A stretch of 64,000 nt of DNA from Treponema sp. (GTDB taxonomy: Bacteria > Spirochaetota > Spirochaetia > Treponematales > Breznakiellaceae): assembly GCA_031256035.1 (NCBI GenBank), contig JAIRRJ010000056.1:1-64000 (forward strand), in the 5' to 3' direction. Shown here one piece after another: positions 8,502-16,389 of the stretch. Position 1 is the first letter of the stretch, and every line of letters starts with the position of its first letter. Position numbers and translations under genes: made by a program. Below the pieces are notes generated by a model. That model made no database searches. It was given only the letters and a program-made list of their open reading frames with translations, and was not told the origin of the DNA.

Positions 8502-9740
8502 ATGAATAATCAGGCAGATATTGAAGAGCTGGTTGTCCCGCGTTTTTTAAATTATGTCCGGTATGACACGGAAAGCAGCCGCCATGTTGAAAAAACGCCT
8601 TCGACACCGGGTCAGTGGGAACTGGCAAAGGCTTTACGGGATGAACTTTTGAACATCGGCGTCTGTGATGTGAAAATAACCGATCATTGTTATGTGATTG
8701 CCCGCCTGCCGCCAAGCCCGGGAAAGGAAAATAAGCCTTCAATCGGATTCCTTGCCCACCTTGATACCGCAGGCGATGTTTCCGGAAAGGATGTAAAACC
8801 TCAGTATGTGCAAAATTACGACGGAGGCATAATCCGGCTTGCGGACGGTCTGTGCCTTGATCCGGCAAAAGAACCGGGCTTGGCGGAGCAGAAGGGTAAG
8901 GCTATCATCCACACTGACGGCTCAACCCTGCTGGGAGCGGACGATAAAGCGGGAATTGCCGAAATCATGGCGGCGGTAGAGTTTGTTACCTGCAAATCTG
9001 TAACGCACGGGCCTGTGGAGATCATTTTTACCCCCGATGAAGAAACCGGCAAGGGGCTGCCGGAATTTCCGCTGGAAGAAATCAGGTCTACAGCCTGTTA
9101 CACTCTGGACGGCGGCGCCATGGGAGAAATTGAAACCGAATGTTTTAACGCATGGAAAGCCGATGTTGAATTCAAAGGCAAAGTGATCCACATCGGCGCG
9201 GCGAGAGGCATCCTTGCAAACGCGGCGCTCATGGCTGCTTCATTTGCGCTGATGCTCCCCCGTTCCGAAAGCCCCGAAGCCACAGACGGTTATTACGGCT
9301 ATTATTGCCCCATGGAAATCTCTGGCAATTTGGAAAATGCCGCGCTTGAAGTTTTCCTTCGCGATTTTGACGCCAATGACATGAAACGCCGGCTTGAGGC
9401 GCTTGATACATTCGCGAAAACTGTGGAAGCCCAGTTCCCCGGCGGCAGGGTAATTGTTAAAACTCAGCCGCAATACTATAATATGAAATCCAAAATTGAC
9501 GAAAAGCCGGATGTTTTGGAATATCTTAAAAAGGCGATGAATAACGCCGGCGTTGAATGGCGGCTAAAACCAATACGGGGCGGGACTGACGGTTCCCGGC
9601 TGACGGAGCTGGGCACCCCCACTCCGAATATTTTTACCGGCGGCCGTAATTTTCACAGCCGGCTGGAGTGGGTCAGCGTAGATGAGATGTGCGCCGCCTG
9701 TAAGGTGATCATTGAATTAATCAGGCTTTGGGGAGAATGA
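8502..9740 (+). CDS. pepT: Peptidase T (tripeptide aminopeptidase, M20B)
   Basis: Cytoplasmic dizinc aminopeptidase that removes the N-terminal residue of tripeptides. The 412-residue length is normal. Zinc and catalytic motifs are in order: HLDTAGD (His and Asp), LGADDKAG (bridging Asp), DEETG (catalytic and zinc Glu), LDGGAMGE, and the C-terminal RGGTDGS and HSRLEW. The lid domain lies between about residues 210 and 320. No signal peptide. There is no ribosome site before the ATG; a -10 box six bases upstream suggests leaderless initiation. It is followed after one base by the acyltransferase gene, so the two are probably cotranscribed. Supply of amino acids from imported peptides is the likely role. 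Confidence 0.95.
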   Translation: MNNQADIEELVVPRFLNYVRYDTESSRHVEKTPSTPGQWELAKALRDELLNIGVCDVKITDHCYVIARLPPSPGKENKPSIGFLAHLDTAGDVSGKDVKPQYVQNYDGGIIRLADGLCLDPAKEPGLAEQKGKAIIHTDGSTLLGADDKAGIAEIMAAVEFVTCKSVTHGPVEIIFTPDEETGKGLPEFPLEEIRSTACYTLDGGAMGEIETECFNAWKADVEFKGKVIHIGAARGILANAALMAASFALMLPRSESPEATDGYYGYYCPMEISGNLENAALEVFLRDFDANDMKRRLEALDTFAKTVEAQFPGGRVIVKTQPQYYNMKSKIDEKPDVLEYLKKAMNNAGVEWRLKPIRGGTDGSRLTELGTPTPNIFTGGRNFHSRLEWVSVDEMCAACKVIIELIRLWGE

Positions 9741-9741
9741 T

Positions 9742-10617
9742 ATGGATACAATGTACACAGCTTTTGCCAAACAGATAAAAGCAGTTAAATCAATAATAAA
9801 ACCTGTTACGGAGATAAATGAACATAATGTGTTTCAGGAAGGGAATCGTGATGTCCTTCCGCTTTTTGATGAGATGATAGAAGACTATTCCCTTCCGGGC
9901 AGCAGATTTGCAGGTCTTGAGAATCTTGAAGAACTTCTTGCAAAAGCCGAATCCGGAAAAGCCTGCATGTTGTTAGTCGAACATTACAGCAACTTTGATC
10001 TTTCAATTGTTTATACAATGGCGAGCAGGGCGGGAGGCCGCGGCAAAGATATTTCAAACGCGATTATCGCCATTGCGGGAATGAAATTAAATGAAGATAA
10101 CCCCATTGTAGCCGCCTTTGCCGGGGCGTATACCCGGATTGTAATTTACCCGAGCCGTTCACTTCATGGGCTTGACCCTGAAAGAAAAAAAGAGGAACTT
10201 GCCCGCAGCATGGCGATTAACCACGCAGCCATGAAAGCGCTCAATGAACAAAAGGTAAAAGGCAAACTCATTCTGGTTTTTCCGTCAGGGACCCGCTACC
10301 GCCCCGGAGAGCCGGAAACAAAAAAAGGCGTCCGTGAAATTGATTCGTATATTCGTTCTTTTGATTATATGTGCTTCGTTGCCGTGAACGGTCAGATTCT
10401 CCATGTTCAAAAAACCGATATGTTGAACGATGCGGTAACCAAGGATGTTATCTGGGTTACAGCCGGACCGGTTGTGTCATGTTCTGAATTCCGCGAAAAA
10501 GCAAAAGCCGGCGCAGCCACTGAGGACAAAAAGCAGGCGGTTGCGGACGCAATTATGAATGAACTGGAGAAAATGCACCTTGCCGCGGAAGAGGAAAGAA
10601 AGAAAATCTTAAACTAA
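9742..10617 (+). CDS. Glycerophosphate acyltransferase-like protein (PlsC/GPAT superfamily)
   Basis: A 291-residue soluble-looking protein. Residues 80-86 (EHYSNFD) match the HX4D catalytic motif of glycerolipid acyltransferases, and FPSGTRYRPG near residue 177 corresponds to the second conserved block that binds the phosphate of the acceptor. It would acylate glycerol-3-phosphate or lysophosphatidic acid at the membrane surface in phospholipid synthesis; which of the two cannot be told. The start is one base after the pepT stop with GGGAG six bases upstream. The C-terminus is a charged helix. No membrane helix is evident, as in some bacterial GPAT-like enzymes. Confidence 0.75.
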   Translation: MDTMYTAFAKQIKAVKSIIKPVTEINEHNVFQEGNRDVLPLFDEMIEDYSLPGSRFAGLENLEELLAKAESGKACMLLVEHYSNFDLSIVYTMASRAGGRGKDISNAIIAIAGMKLNEDNPIVAAFAGAYTRIVIYPSRSLHGLDPERKKEELARSMAINHAAMKALNEQKVKGKLILVFPSGTRYRPGEPETKKGVREIDSYIRSFDYMCFVAVNGQILHVQKTDMLNDAVTKDVIWVTAGPVVSCSEFREKAKAGAATEDKKQAVADAIMNELEKMHLAAEEERKKILN

Positions 10618-10684
10618 AACAAGTAACGGCGGCGATGTCCAAACAAGTTTCTAACTTTTCGGACACCGCCTGCCGTTCACCGCC
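10618..10684. other. Gap between convergent acyltransferase and RRM genes
   Basis: A 67-bp gap. GGCGGCGATGTCC and GGACACCGCC form an imperfect stem (10626-10670 region) that could end transcripts from either side, but there is no T run. Confidence 0.3.
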
Positions 10685-10981
10685 TTACCAGTTGCCGCCG
10701 CCGCCATAGCCGCCACCGCCGCGTTCACGGCGGGGTTTGTCCATAGCTTCGTTGACGCGCAGTTGGCGTCCGTCGAATTCGCGGCCGTTGGTGCCAGCGA
10801 TTGCCGCATTTGCTTCATCTTCACTGCCCATTTCGATAAAGCCGAACCCCTTTGAGTTGCCGGTTTCACGATCGAAAATGATCTTGGAGGAAGCGACTGT
10901 GCCAAACCCGGAAAAAAGGTTTCGCAGACCATCTTCGGTGGTGTTGTAGGAGAGATTACCGACATACAGTTTCTTGGCCAT
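10685..10981 (-). CDS. RRM-type RNA-binding protein with a glycine-rich tail
   Basis: A 98-residue single RNA-recognition motif. RNP-2 is LYVGNL (residues 5-10) and RNP-1 is KGFGFIEM (about 44-51). The tail is RGG-like and glycine-rich, ending GGGYGGGGNW. Such proteins occur in cyanobacteria, spirochaetes and some proteobacteria, bind single-stranded RNA and are often cold-induced. The start has GAAGGA upstream. The gene follows radA on the same strand but has its own strong promoter overlapping the radA stop and a leader of about 250 bases containing two compact hairpins, a layout that recalls cold-shock mRNAs. Cold regulation is inferred from that layout only. Confidence 0.92.
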   Translation of the reverse strand: MAKKLYVGNLSYNTTEDGLRNLFSGFGTVASSKIIFDRETGNSKGFGFIEMGSEDEANAAIAGTNGREFDGRQLRVNEAMDKPRRERGGGGYGGGGNW

Positions 10982-11043
10982 TGAGAAAATTCCTTCACCC
11001 GGAACAAACCGAAACCGGTTTGCATAACGTCCGGGCCGCGCGA

Positions 11044-11081
11044 GGACTTTCGTCCAATATTCACGCCCGCAAAAGCGGACG
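11044..11081 (-). promoter_or_regulatory. Two compact hairpins in the leader of the RRM gene
   Basis: On the minus-strand RNA, a 7-bp stem (CGTCCGC/GCGGGCG, one G-U pair) closed by TTTT lies at 11064-11081. It is followed by GGAC-GAAA-GTCC at 11044-11055, a short stem with a GNRA tetraloop. Both are in the long untranslated leader. They may stabilise the leader or act as a protein or temperature target; the function is not known. Confidence 0.5.
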
Positions 11082-11246
11082 ACTCAAATTTCCCCTGTCA
11101 TGCCGACCTGAGAAAATAAGATGCTAATTGTAAAGGGAGATAAAGAAGAAGAGAGTAACAAAAACAAAATCCCTAAACCCCGCAAACTCTTAACAAAAAC
11201 ACAACAATAAACCTTACCCAAAATGAAAAATTACCTAATCAAGAAA

Positions 11247-11275
11247 AATATAGACGAAATAAGAAAAAATGTCAA
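11247..11275 (-). promoter_or_regulatory. Near-consensus sigma-70 promoter of the RRM gene
   Basis: Minus strand TTGACA (11270-11275), 17-bp spacer, TATATT (11247-11252). Transcription would begin about 11240, giving a 5' leader of roughly 255 bases to the start codon at 10981. The surrounding 11101-11276 region is AT-rich and holds no gene. Confidence 0.75.
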
Positions 11276-11276
11276 G

Positions 11277-12683
11277 TTAATTTTTAATTTCTTTGGAATT
11301 TCCGTATATCATTTTAATGGCGGATTTAATATCCGCGGCTGCCTTTAGTTCCGGTATTGGCTGGTCGGGAGCAGGGCCAAGAAAAGAGTTAAAACCCAGG
11401 TTTAGGGCGTTTTTTACCCGTCCCGCAAGACGGCGCACAGGCCGAATTTCGCCGGTTAGGGAAAGTTCCCCCGAAATAACCAGATCGGAAGGCAGGACAA
11501 GGCCGGTTCGCGCCGAATACAGAGCGCACGCAAGAGCCAATTCCACGCCTACCTCGGTGATACGGATACCGCCCGCCGCGTTCACATACAGGTCCTGGTC
11601 GGAAAGCCTAAGCCCCAGATGCTTTTCCAGAGCTGCGGAAACCCGCGAAACCCTTCCTGAATCGATTTTATCCGAAAAAACACGGCTAACCGCCCCCTTG
11701 GCAGGGATTGTGAGTGCCTGAATCTCCACCAAAATGGTTCTTGTACCCTCAAGTACCGCCGCTGTCGCAACTCCGGGGGGCAATTCCCCTTCCCGCCGTA
11801 TCAAAAAAAGACGATCCGCGTCTTCAACAGGCGAAAGCCCCTGCTCACTCATGGTAAAAATCCCGATTTCATCGACAGAACCAAACCTGTTTTTGGCAGC
11901 CCTAAGGAAACGGCAGTCAACAGTCCCGCTTAACCCCGATGTTTTGTCGTTTTGTTCAAAATATAGGACAGTATCTACCATGTGTTCCAGTGTTTTAGGC
12001 CCGGCAATAAACCCTTCTTTCGTAACATGGGCTGTCAAAAGCAGCGCCGCGTCATGTTCCTTTACCCATTCGATAAGTTCAAATGTGCAGAATTTCATTT
12101 GATTTATTGTGCCGGGAGCCGAACCGGCGTCTGCGGAAAAGAGGGTTTGCGCCGAATCAACCAGTATCAGGACAGGTTTGATGGCATTAAGGGCATTTTC
12201 TATTTCAACAAGGTTTCCGGTACTGAGTATTTCAATGCGTTCCATGCAGCCTTTTTTGTCATTCAGACCAAGCCTGTCCGCCCTAAGCCTTAACTGGCCT
12301 GCGGACTCTTCGCCTGAGACATACAAAATGCGCCCTTTGGTTTCCGCACAGGCGGCGGCTTGCAGCAAAAGAGTAGATTTCCCGATACCCGGCTCACCGC
12401 CCACAAGCACAGAGGAACGCCTCATAATGCCGCCGCCCAGAACACGGTCTAACTCGCCGATTCCGCTTCCAATGCGGCTGCCCTCCATCGGGTCAACAGC
12501 GGAGAGGGGCAGGATTTGCGGCACACCGCGGGTCTCTTTTCGCCGGTTTTCGATTTTTCCCGCGCTTACAGGCGTTTCCGCCAGAGTATTCCATTCGCCG
12601 CATTCGGGGCATCGCCCCAGCCATTTGGGTTCTTCACGCCCGCATGAGGAACATTTATAGACCAGAGTTTTCTGTTTTTTCAT
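11277..12683 (-). CDS. radA: DNA repair protein RadA
   Basis: RadA (Sms) is a RecA-like ATPase and DnaB-type helicase that drives branch migration of recombination intermediates. The 468-residue protein shows the four-cysteine zinc finger (CSSCG and CPECG, residues 10-30), Walker A GEPGIGKST, the family-specific KNRFG motif, and a C-terminal Lon-protease-like domain without the need for peptidase residues. The ATG at 12683 is preferred over a TTG at 12716, because the extra residues are hydrophobic and precede the zinc finger abnormally. There is no Shine-Dalgarno sequence; a -10 box ends five bases before the ATG, so the mRNA may be leaderless. It is divergent from the gene at 12806. Confidence 0.95.
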   Translation of the reverse strand: MKKQKTLVYKCSSCGREEPKWLGRCPECGEWNTLAETPVSAGKIENRRKETRGVPQILPLSAVDPMEGSRIGSGIGELDRVLGGGIMRRSSVLVGGEPGIGKSTLLLQAAACAETKGRILYVSGEESAGQLRLRADRLGLNDKKGCMERIEILSTGNLVEIENALNAIKPVLILVDSAQTLFSADAGSAPGTINQMKFCTFELIEWVKEHDAALLLTAHVTKEGFIAGPKTLEHMVDTVLYFEQNDKTSGLSGTVDCRFLRAAKNRFGSVDEIGIFTMSEQGLSPVEDADRLFLIRREGELPPGVATAAVLEGTRTILVEIQALTIPAKGAVSRVFSDKIDSGRVSRVSAALEKHLGLRLSDQDLYVNAAGGIRITEVGVELALACALYSARTGLVLPSDLVISGELSLTGEIRPVRRLAGRVKNALNLGFNSFLGPAPDQPIPELKAAADIKSAIKMIYGNSKEIKN

Positions 12684-12688
12684 TTTAT

Positions 12689-12716
12689 ATAATAATAGCA
12701 GTATCAAGACTGCCAA
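12689..12716 (-). promoter_or_regulatory. Probable leaderless promoter of radA
   Basis: Minus strand TTGGCA (12711-12716), 16-bp spacer, TATTAT (12689-12694), then five bases to the ATG at 12683. No ribosome site fits in between. Confidence 0.45.
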
Positions 12717-12731
12717 ACAAGGCGGTCTTTT
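12706..12731. repeat. 9-bp inverted repeat overlapping the radA -35 region
   Basis: AAGACTGCC and GGCGGTCTT pair over nine bases (one G-U) around a six-base loop and are followed by a short T run on the plus strand. It resembles a weak terminator, but no plus-strand gene ends here. Because it covers the radA -35 hexamer it could also be an operator. Confidence 0.45.
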
Positions 12732-12805
12732 ACCCCGGAATCACTAAAAAATTTTGATTTTTTGCCGATAATTGAAGATAGACGTTTGTTTTAAGGAGAT
12801 TGTCT

Positions 12806-14290
12806 ATGAAACGTACCGGGTTGCTAATGATCTTCATTTGTTTTGCCGCAGTTCATGGTTTCAGTTCAGGCGGAGGGGAAAATTATCCGCCGCCTGCCGC
12901 CCCCGATATGACCAGATGGGAACAAAGATTCAACGCGATTGAAAGGGAACAGACAAGAATAAGAGAGGTGCAGGCAGGAAGCGACAGAGCATTGAAAGAA
13001 ATGCAGGAGATGCAGCAGCAAATGGAAGCTTTTGAAAAAGAAGCCGAACAGCCTGTACCGGAGACAAAAGACATCAAGCCGGAAAGCGCCAAACGTCCTG
13101 ACACGAATGAATCGTGGCAGTACATACCAATTGATTCAAAAATTGTAAGGGAACATAAGGAATACCTCGGAGAACTGGACTATTATATTTCTGAAAATAT
13201 AGACCTGACAATTCAACATGAGCAAAACAAAAGTAATACGATAATCCGCTCCGGATTTCTTGTGGACAAAGAAGAAAATATTACTGAAGAAAAATTGATG
13301 ATTTCCATCGATGATACCGGAAAAATGATAAAATTCCACGATAATTCAAAGGACAAGGAAAGTTTTGAAATATTCTTTTCGGCTCAAACCGCCCTTTTGA
13401 AATTTATCATCAATGTACAGGAAGACTGCTACACTCTTGATTCGGTAATGAAAGACGGAAAAAAAATTGATTTGGATGCGCATAAACGGCCGCAGCTATT
13501 CATTAAATATGTAAGTACGCAAATTGTTGAGAAAACAGATGACAATCACACTCTTGCGGTTAATAACACGGATGAATCCTCGGAAAATTCAGTGGAAAAT
13601 TCAGGCGAAGAACTTGGCGATGAAGTTTATGTTGCTGAAGCTGAACAGGAAGATGAAACGCCCGATATAATAGCCGAAGCAGCCGATGCAAACGACGCCA
13701 CCCCCGCTGTCAAACAGGAAAAAGACGCCCCTCCTGAAATACCGGTTTATGTAATGCTTGGGATGGACAGAGACCATGGTTATCTGAAAGCGGAGTTTGT
13801 AGTTGAGTATATGCACAGGAACTCCCGTCCCCCTTCATGGTTTACCCGCAGGGATATTGAAACCGTTGTAAGGGCGTACATTAATGAAGCGGAAACAGAG
13901 CAAATAGATCATGACATTGCTCTGGCTCAAATGTGGCATGCAACACAAGCTTTTACAAACGATGAACTTTTAAGAAACCGTAACTATGCCGCTCTGGCTC
14001 CGGTAAAGGGAGTGAATGGCAGCAGGGACTGGAACGGCACATTCACCGGCGTTGACATGGGAGTTCGTTCTCATATTCAACATCTGAAAGGATACGCAAG
14101 TTCCGAAAAGCCCGCATCAGAAATTGTCGATCCGCGTTATAACATCCTGGTGATGAATAATATTTTGGGAAAAGGAAACACGCTCCCTAAATTAGCTGAA
14201 ATGTGGACACAAAAATTCGCAGAATACGAAAAAAGCATAACCGAAATACTGAAAAGAATGTACAAGTATCAGTTTGACAACGACAAATGA
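12806..14290 (+). CDS. Exported protein with a C-terminal glucosaminidase-like domain
   Basis: A 494-residue protein with an N-terminal signal peptide, a coiled-coil segment rich in Glu, Gln and Met (about 35-75), a middle domain of unknown family, and an acidic low-complexity linker (about 250-300). The C-terminal 150 residues resemble the GH73-like peptidoglycan glucosaminidase domain, including GVDMGVRSHIQHLKGYAS and IVDPRY. In relatives the catalytic Glu sits in an LETGF-like stretch after ALAQM; here that place reads HATQAF, so the enzyme may be inactive and serve for wall binding. This alignment is by eye. AAGGAG lies seven bases before the ATG; a TTG six bases earlier is less likely. 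It stands alone between radA and the next promoter. Confidence 0.7.
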   Translation: MKRTGLLMIFICFAAVHGFSSGGGENYPPPAAPDMTRWEQRFNAIEREQTRIREVQAGSDRALKEMQEMQQQMEAFEKEAEQPVPETKDIKPESAKRPDTNESWQYIPIDSKIVREHKEYLGELDYYISENIDLTIQHEQNKSNTIIRSGFLVDKEENITEEKLMISIDDTGKMIKFHDNSKDKESFEIFFSAQTALLKFIINVQEDCYTLDSVMKDGKKIDLDAHKRPQLFIKYVSTQIVEKTDDNHTLAVNNTDESSENSVENSGEELGDEVYVAEAEQEDETPDIIAEAADANDATPAVKQEKDAPPEIPVYVMLGMDRDHGYLKAEFVVEYMHRNSRPPSWFTRRDIETVVRAYINEAETEQIDHDIALAQMWHATQAFTNDELLRNRNYAALAPVKGVNGSRDWNGTFTGVDMGVRSHIQHLKGYASSEKPASEIVDPRYNILVMNNILGKGNTLPKLAEMWTQKFAEYEKSITEILKRMYKYQFDNDK

Positions 14291-14305
14291 GCCTAAAATA
14301 TTTCC

Positions 14306-14334
14306 TTGCCTTTCATTGTTCTGCCATATACAAT
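14306..14334 (+). promoter_or_regulatory. Promoter of the HigA-like/H1-tail gene
   Basis: TTGCCT (14306-14311), 17-bp spacer, TACAAT (14329-14334). The gene starts 30 bases downstream, with GAGGAG as the ribosome site. Confidence 0.5.
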
Positions 14335-14363
14335 TGGAGTATCTTGATTATTGAGGAGATTTT

Positions 14364-14816
14364 ATGTCGGAAAAAGTAATAACCCCCGCCTATTTCTTAA
14401 ATCAGTTAATGAATAAGTACCAGTTAGACTCCAATTCGCTTGCCAAGGCTCTTGGCATCACTCCGGCTGCAGCGCGTCTTTTGACACTTGGTAAAACCGC
14501 CATTACAACACTCATGGCATTGCGCCTCGGTAAGTTATTCGGTTATTCCCCGATTTATTGGATCAGCCTTCAGTATACAAAAGAAATTTTTGAAATCAGC
14601 AATGACAAAAAACTGATGAAAAGCTTAAACGACATTTCCAAAGCGCAAAAACCAAGAACTCCGGCTAAATCAAAAAAAGAAGGTAAAGCCAAAATTTCAG
14701 CTAAACCAAAAGTGAAAGCCAAGACAACAAAAAGAGCATCCTTGTCTGAAAAACGTAAAAAAGCCGGCAAGGCTCCGGGCGCAAGGCAAGCCAAAAGAAG
14801 CCGCAAAGCCAGGTAA
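14364..14816 (+). CDS. Orphan HigA-type helix-turn-helix protein with a histone-H1-like lysine/alanine tail
   Basis: Residues 1-85 form a HigA/VapI-type DNA-binding domain: an early hydrophobic helix, a helix-turn-helix around SNSLAKALGITPAAARLL, and the typical ending in which the Tyr-Trp pair (IYWISLQ) precedes a short helix. From about residue 90 the protein becomes a tail of Lys, Ala, Pro and Arg like eukaryotic or chlamydial H1-like proteins (about 45 percent Lys plus Arg). No HigB toxin gene is adjacent, so it is unlikely to be a working antitoxin. A nucleoid-binding or silencing role is inferred from the tail. A shorter relative with the same layout is encoded at 52683-52994. Confidence 0.8.
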   Translation: MSEKVITPAYFLNQLMNKYQLDSNSLAKALGITPAAARLLTLGKTAITTLMALRLGKLFGYSPIYWISLQYTKEIFEISNDKKLMKSLNDISKAQKPRTPAKSKKEGKAKISAKPKVKAKTTKRASLSEKRKKAGKAPGARQAKRSRKAR

Positions 14817-14820
14817 TATA

Positions 14821-15372
14821 ATAAATAACAAAACAGATGTAAAAAAAATAATAAAGCAGCTCATTAAAAAATATCATCCCGATTTATCTGAAAATGAAAG
14901 CACAGAAGCAATCAATACTGAAATTACCAAAAAATTAACCAGCATCCTGAATGATCTGAAAATACAGGCGAAAAACACTCAACAAGTATCTCCGGATGCG
15001 GCAGACCAAAATGACAAAGCGCTTGTTCAGGTTGATCAGCAGGATTATCATTACTACAAATTGGGCATAAAGTATTATAGAAACATTAACCCAAGTTTTA
15101 TTTACAAGCGCGAATCAAATAAAAGTTTTACCTTAAAACCATACAATGAATTAATGGAGGCGCTGAACAATATTATTTTCTCGTTTTATATGTCAGAACA
15201 TTATTTTACAAAAGTAATTCTGGAGTATCCGAATTCAGTCTGGCGGAATGACGCAATTGCAAAAGTAAAATTATTGCTAAAATTATCAAAAAGTTACGAA
15301 AACATTAACCCCAATGAAAAAAAGGTGGTTGACAGTACCCGCTTTGTAAATGAAATGGGAATAAGAATATAG
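14821..15372 (+). CDS. J-domain-like protein lacking a canonical start codon
   Basis: From 14716 to the stop at 15370-15372 one frame is fully open. Its translation contains a DnaJ-type stretch: a basic helix II (DVKKIIKQLIKKYHPDLS, with the diagnostic HPD) and a helix III. A helical, Tyr-rich C-terminal region ending NEMGIRI follows. No ATG, GTG or TTG occurs in frame before TTG at 15061, which lies after the J-domain. The natural-looking beginning is ATA at 14821, five bases after the stop of the H1-tail gene, with only AGG as a possible ribosome site. Options are a non-AUG start, a +1 or -1 shift from the upstream gene (an A6 run at 14755-14761 is a candidate site) or a mutated start. Function if expressed: DnaK co-chaperone-like, without helix I. 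Confidence 0.5.
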   Translation: MNNKTDVKKIIKQLIKKYHPDLSENESTEAINTEITKKLTSILNDLKIQAKNTQQVSPDAADQNDKALVQVDQQDYHYYKLGIKYYRNINPSFIYKRESNKSFTLKPYNELMEALNNIIFSFYMSEHYFTKVILEYPNSVWRNDAIAKVKLLLKLSKSYENINPNEKKVVDSTRFVNEMGIRI

Positions 15373-15458
15373 AATGATGCGGTCTTTTGTGTGTAATTAA
15401 GAAAAAATCCTGAATCAATCAATTCTGACAAATTTTCAAAAAATGTCATGTAAACCTC

Positions 15459-15488
15459 TTGCCTCTTATCCCGCTTTTCCGCTAGAAT
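15459..15488 (+). promoter_or_regulatory. Promoter of etfB-etfA-ACAD
   Basis: TTGCCT (15459-15464), 18-bp spacer, TAGAAT (15483-15488), followed by AAGGAG and the GTG start of etfB. Upstream, TGACA and TGTCA form an inverted repeat across 15426-15448 that might be a regulator site. Confidence 0.5.
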
Positions 15489-15510
15489 AACCCCGTAAGG
15501 AGAAAATTGC

Positions 15511-16371
15511 GTGAATCTGATAGTTTTGGTAAAACAGGTGCCTGACACCAAAAATATAACGGGCGAGGCGATGACGCCGGAAGGAACGGTGAACCGCGCC
15601 GCGCTTCCCGCTGTTTTTAACCCCGATGACCTTTATGCCCTGGAAGCGGCGCTGCAAATCAAGGACGCCAACCCGGGGACAAAGGTGAATGTGGTGACCA
15701 TGGGGCCTCCAGCAGCAGCGGCAGTGCTGAAGGAATGCCTTTTCCGGGGCGCGGATTTTACCGCCCTTGTGTCCGATCGCGGATTTGCCGGTGCGGATAC
15801 CCTCGCCACATCCTATGCGCTTAAGTGCGCGATAGAGAAAATCGGCGCTTTTGATCTTGTCCTTTGCGGCAGGCAGGCGATTGACGGGGATACAGCCCAG
15901 GTCGGCCCTCAAACCGCTGAAAAACTGGGGATCAATCAAATAACCTGCGTTTCCAAAATTGAAACGCTGAATTCCGCAAAGAAAGAAATCACCGCTGTCC
16001 GTTCCATCGAGGGCGGCTGGGAAAAAGTGAAGGCAAAACTGCCCGTGCTTGTTACCTTTACCGAAGAAGGTGAAGCGCCCCGTCCAGCTTCTGCGGTTAA
16101 GACCTGTGCCTTCAAACGGGTGGCTCCTTCTACAGACGTTTCGTCTGAGGATGCTTCGGCTGCTACTCAGAGTACCAACCCGATGGCGTTATGGGACATT
16201 GCGGCAATCAAAGCCGATTCGCCCCAGTGCGGGCTTGCCGGTTCTCCCACCAAGGTAAAACATATCAATTCCGTGGTACTGACAGCCGCGGACATCAGGT
16301 ATATCGATCCCGGTGAAGCGGGTATTACGGAACTGATCCACGGGCTTATCGCGGATCATACATTTGGATAA
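15511..16371 (+). CDS. etfB: Electron transfer flavoprotein, beta subunit
   Basis: EtfB carries electrons, with EtfA, from acyl-CoA dehydrogenase to a further acceptor. The 286-residue protein shows the family pattern: VLVKQVPDT at the N-terminus, NPDDLYALEAALQIKD, and the signature region LCGRQAIDGDTAQVGPQTAE, where the nucleotide (AMP or a second FAD) binds. The GTG start at 15511 is fixed by AAGGAG. Residues 210-235 are a Ser, Thr and Ala-rich insertion. The gene is first in an operon with etfA and an acyl-CoA dehydrogenase. Whether the complex bifurcates electrons cannot be told from the sequence alone. Confidence 0.95.
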   Translation: MNLIVLVKQVPDTKNITGEAMTPEGTVNRAALPAVFNPDDLYALEAALQIKDANPGTKVNVVTMGPPAAAAVLKECLFRGADFTALVSDRGFAGADTLATSYALKCAIEKIGAFDLVLCGRQAIDGDTAQVGPQTAEKLGINQITCVSKIETLNSAKKEITAVRSIEGGWEKVKAKLPVLVTFTEEGEAPRPASAVKTCAFKRVAPSTDVSSEDASAATQSTNPMALWDIAAIKADSPQCGLAGSPTKVKHINSVVLTAADIRYIDPGEAGITELIHGLIADHTFG

Positions 16372-16389
16372 GAGGTTGAGAGGTTAATA

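Noticed and set aside
10651-11064. 137-codon frame overlapping the RRM gene in another frame
   Set aside because: RRM motifs are in the 10685-10981 frame with a proper ribosome site; the other frame lacks both.
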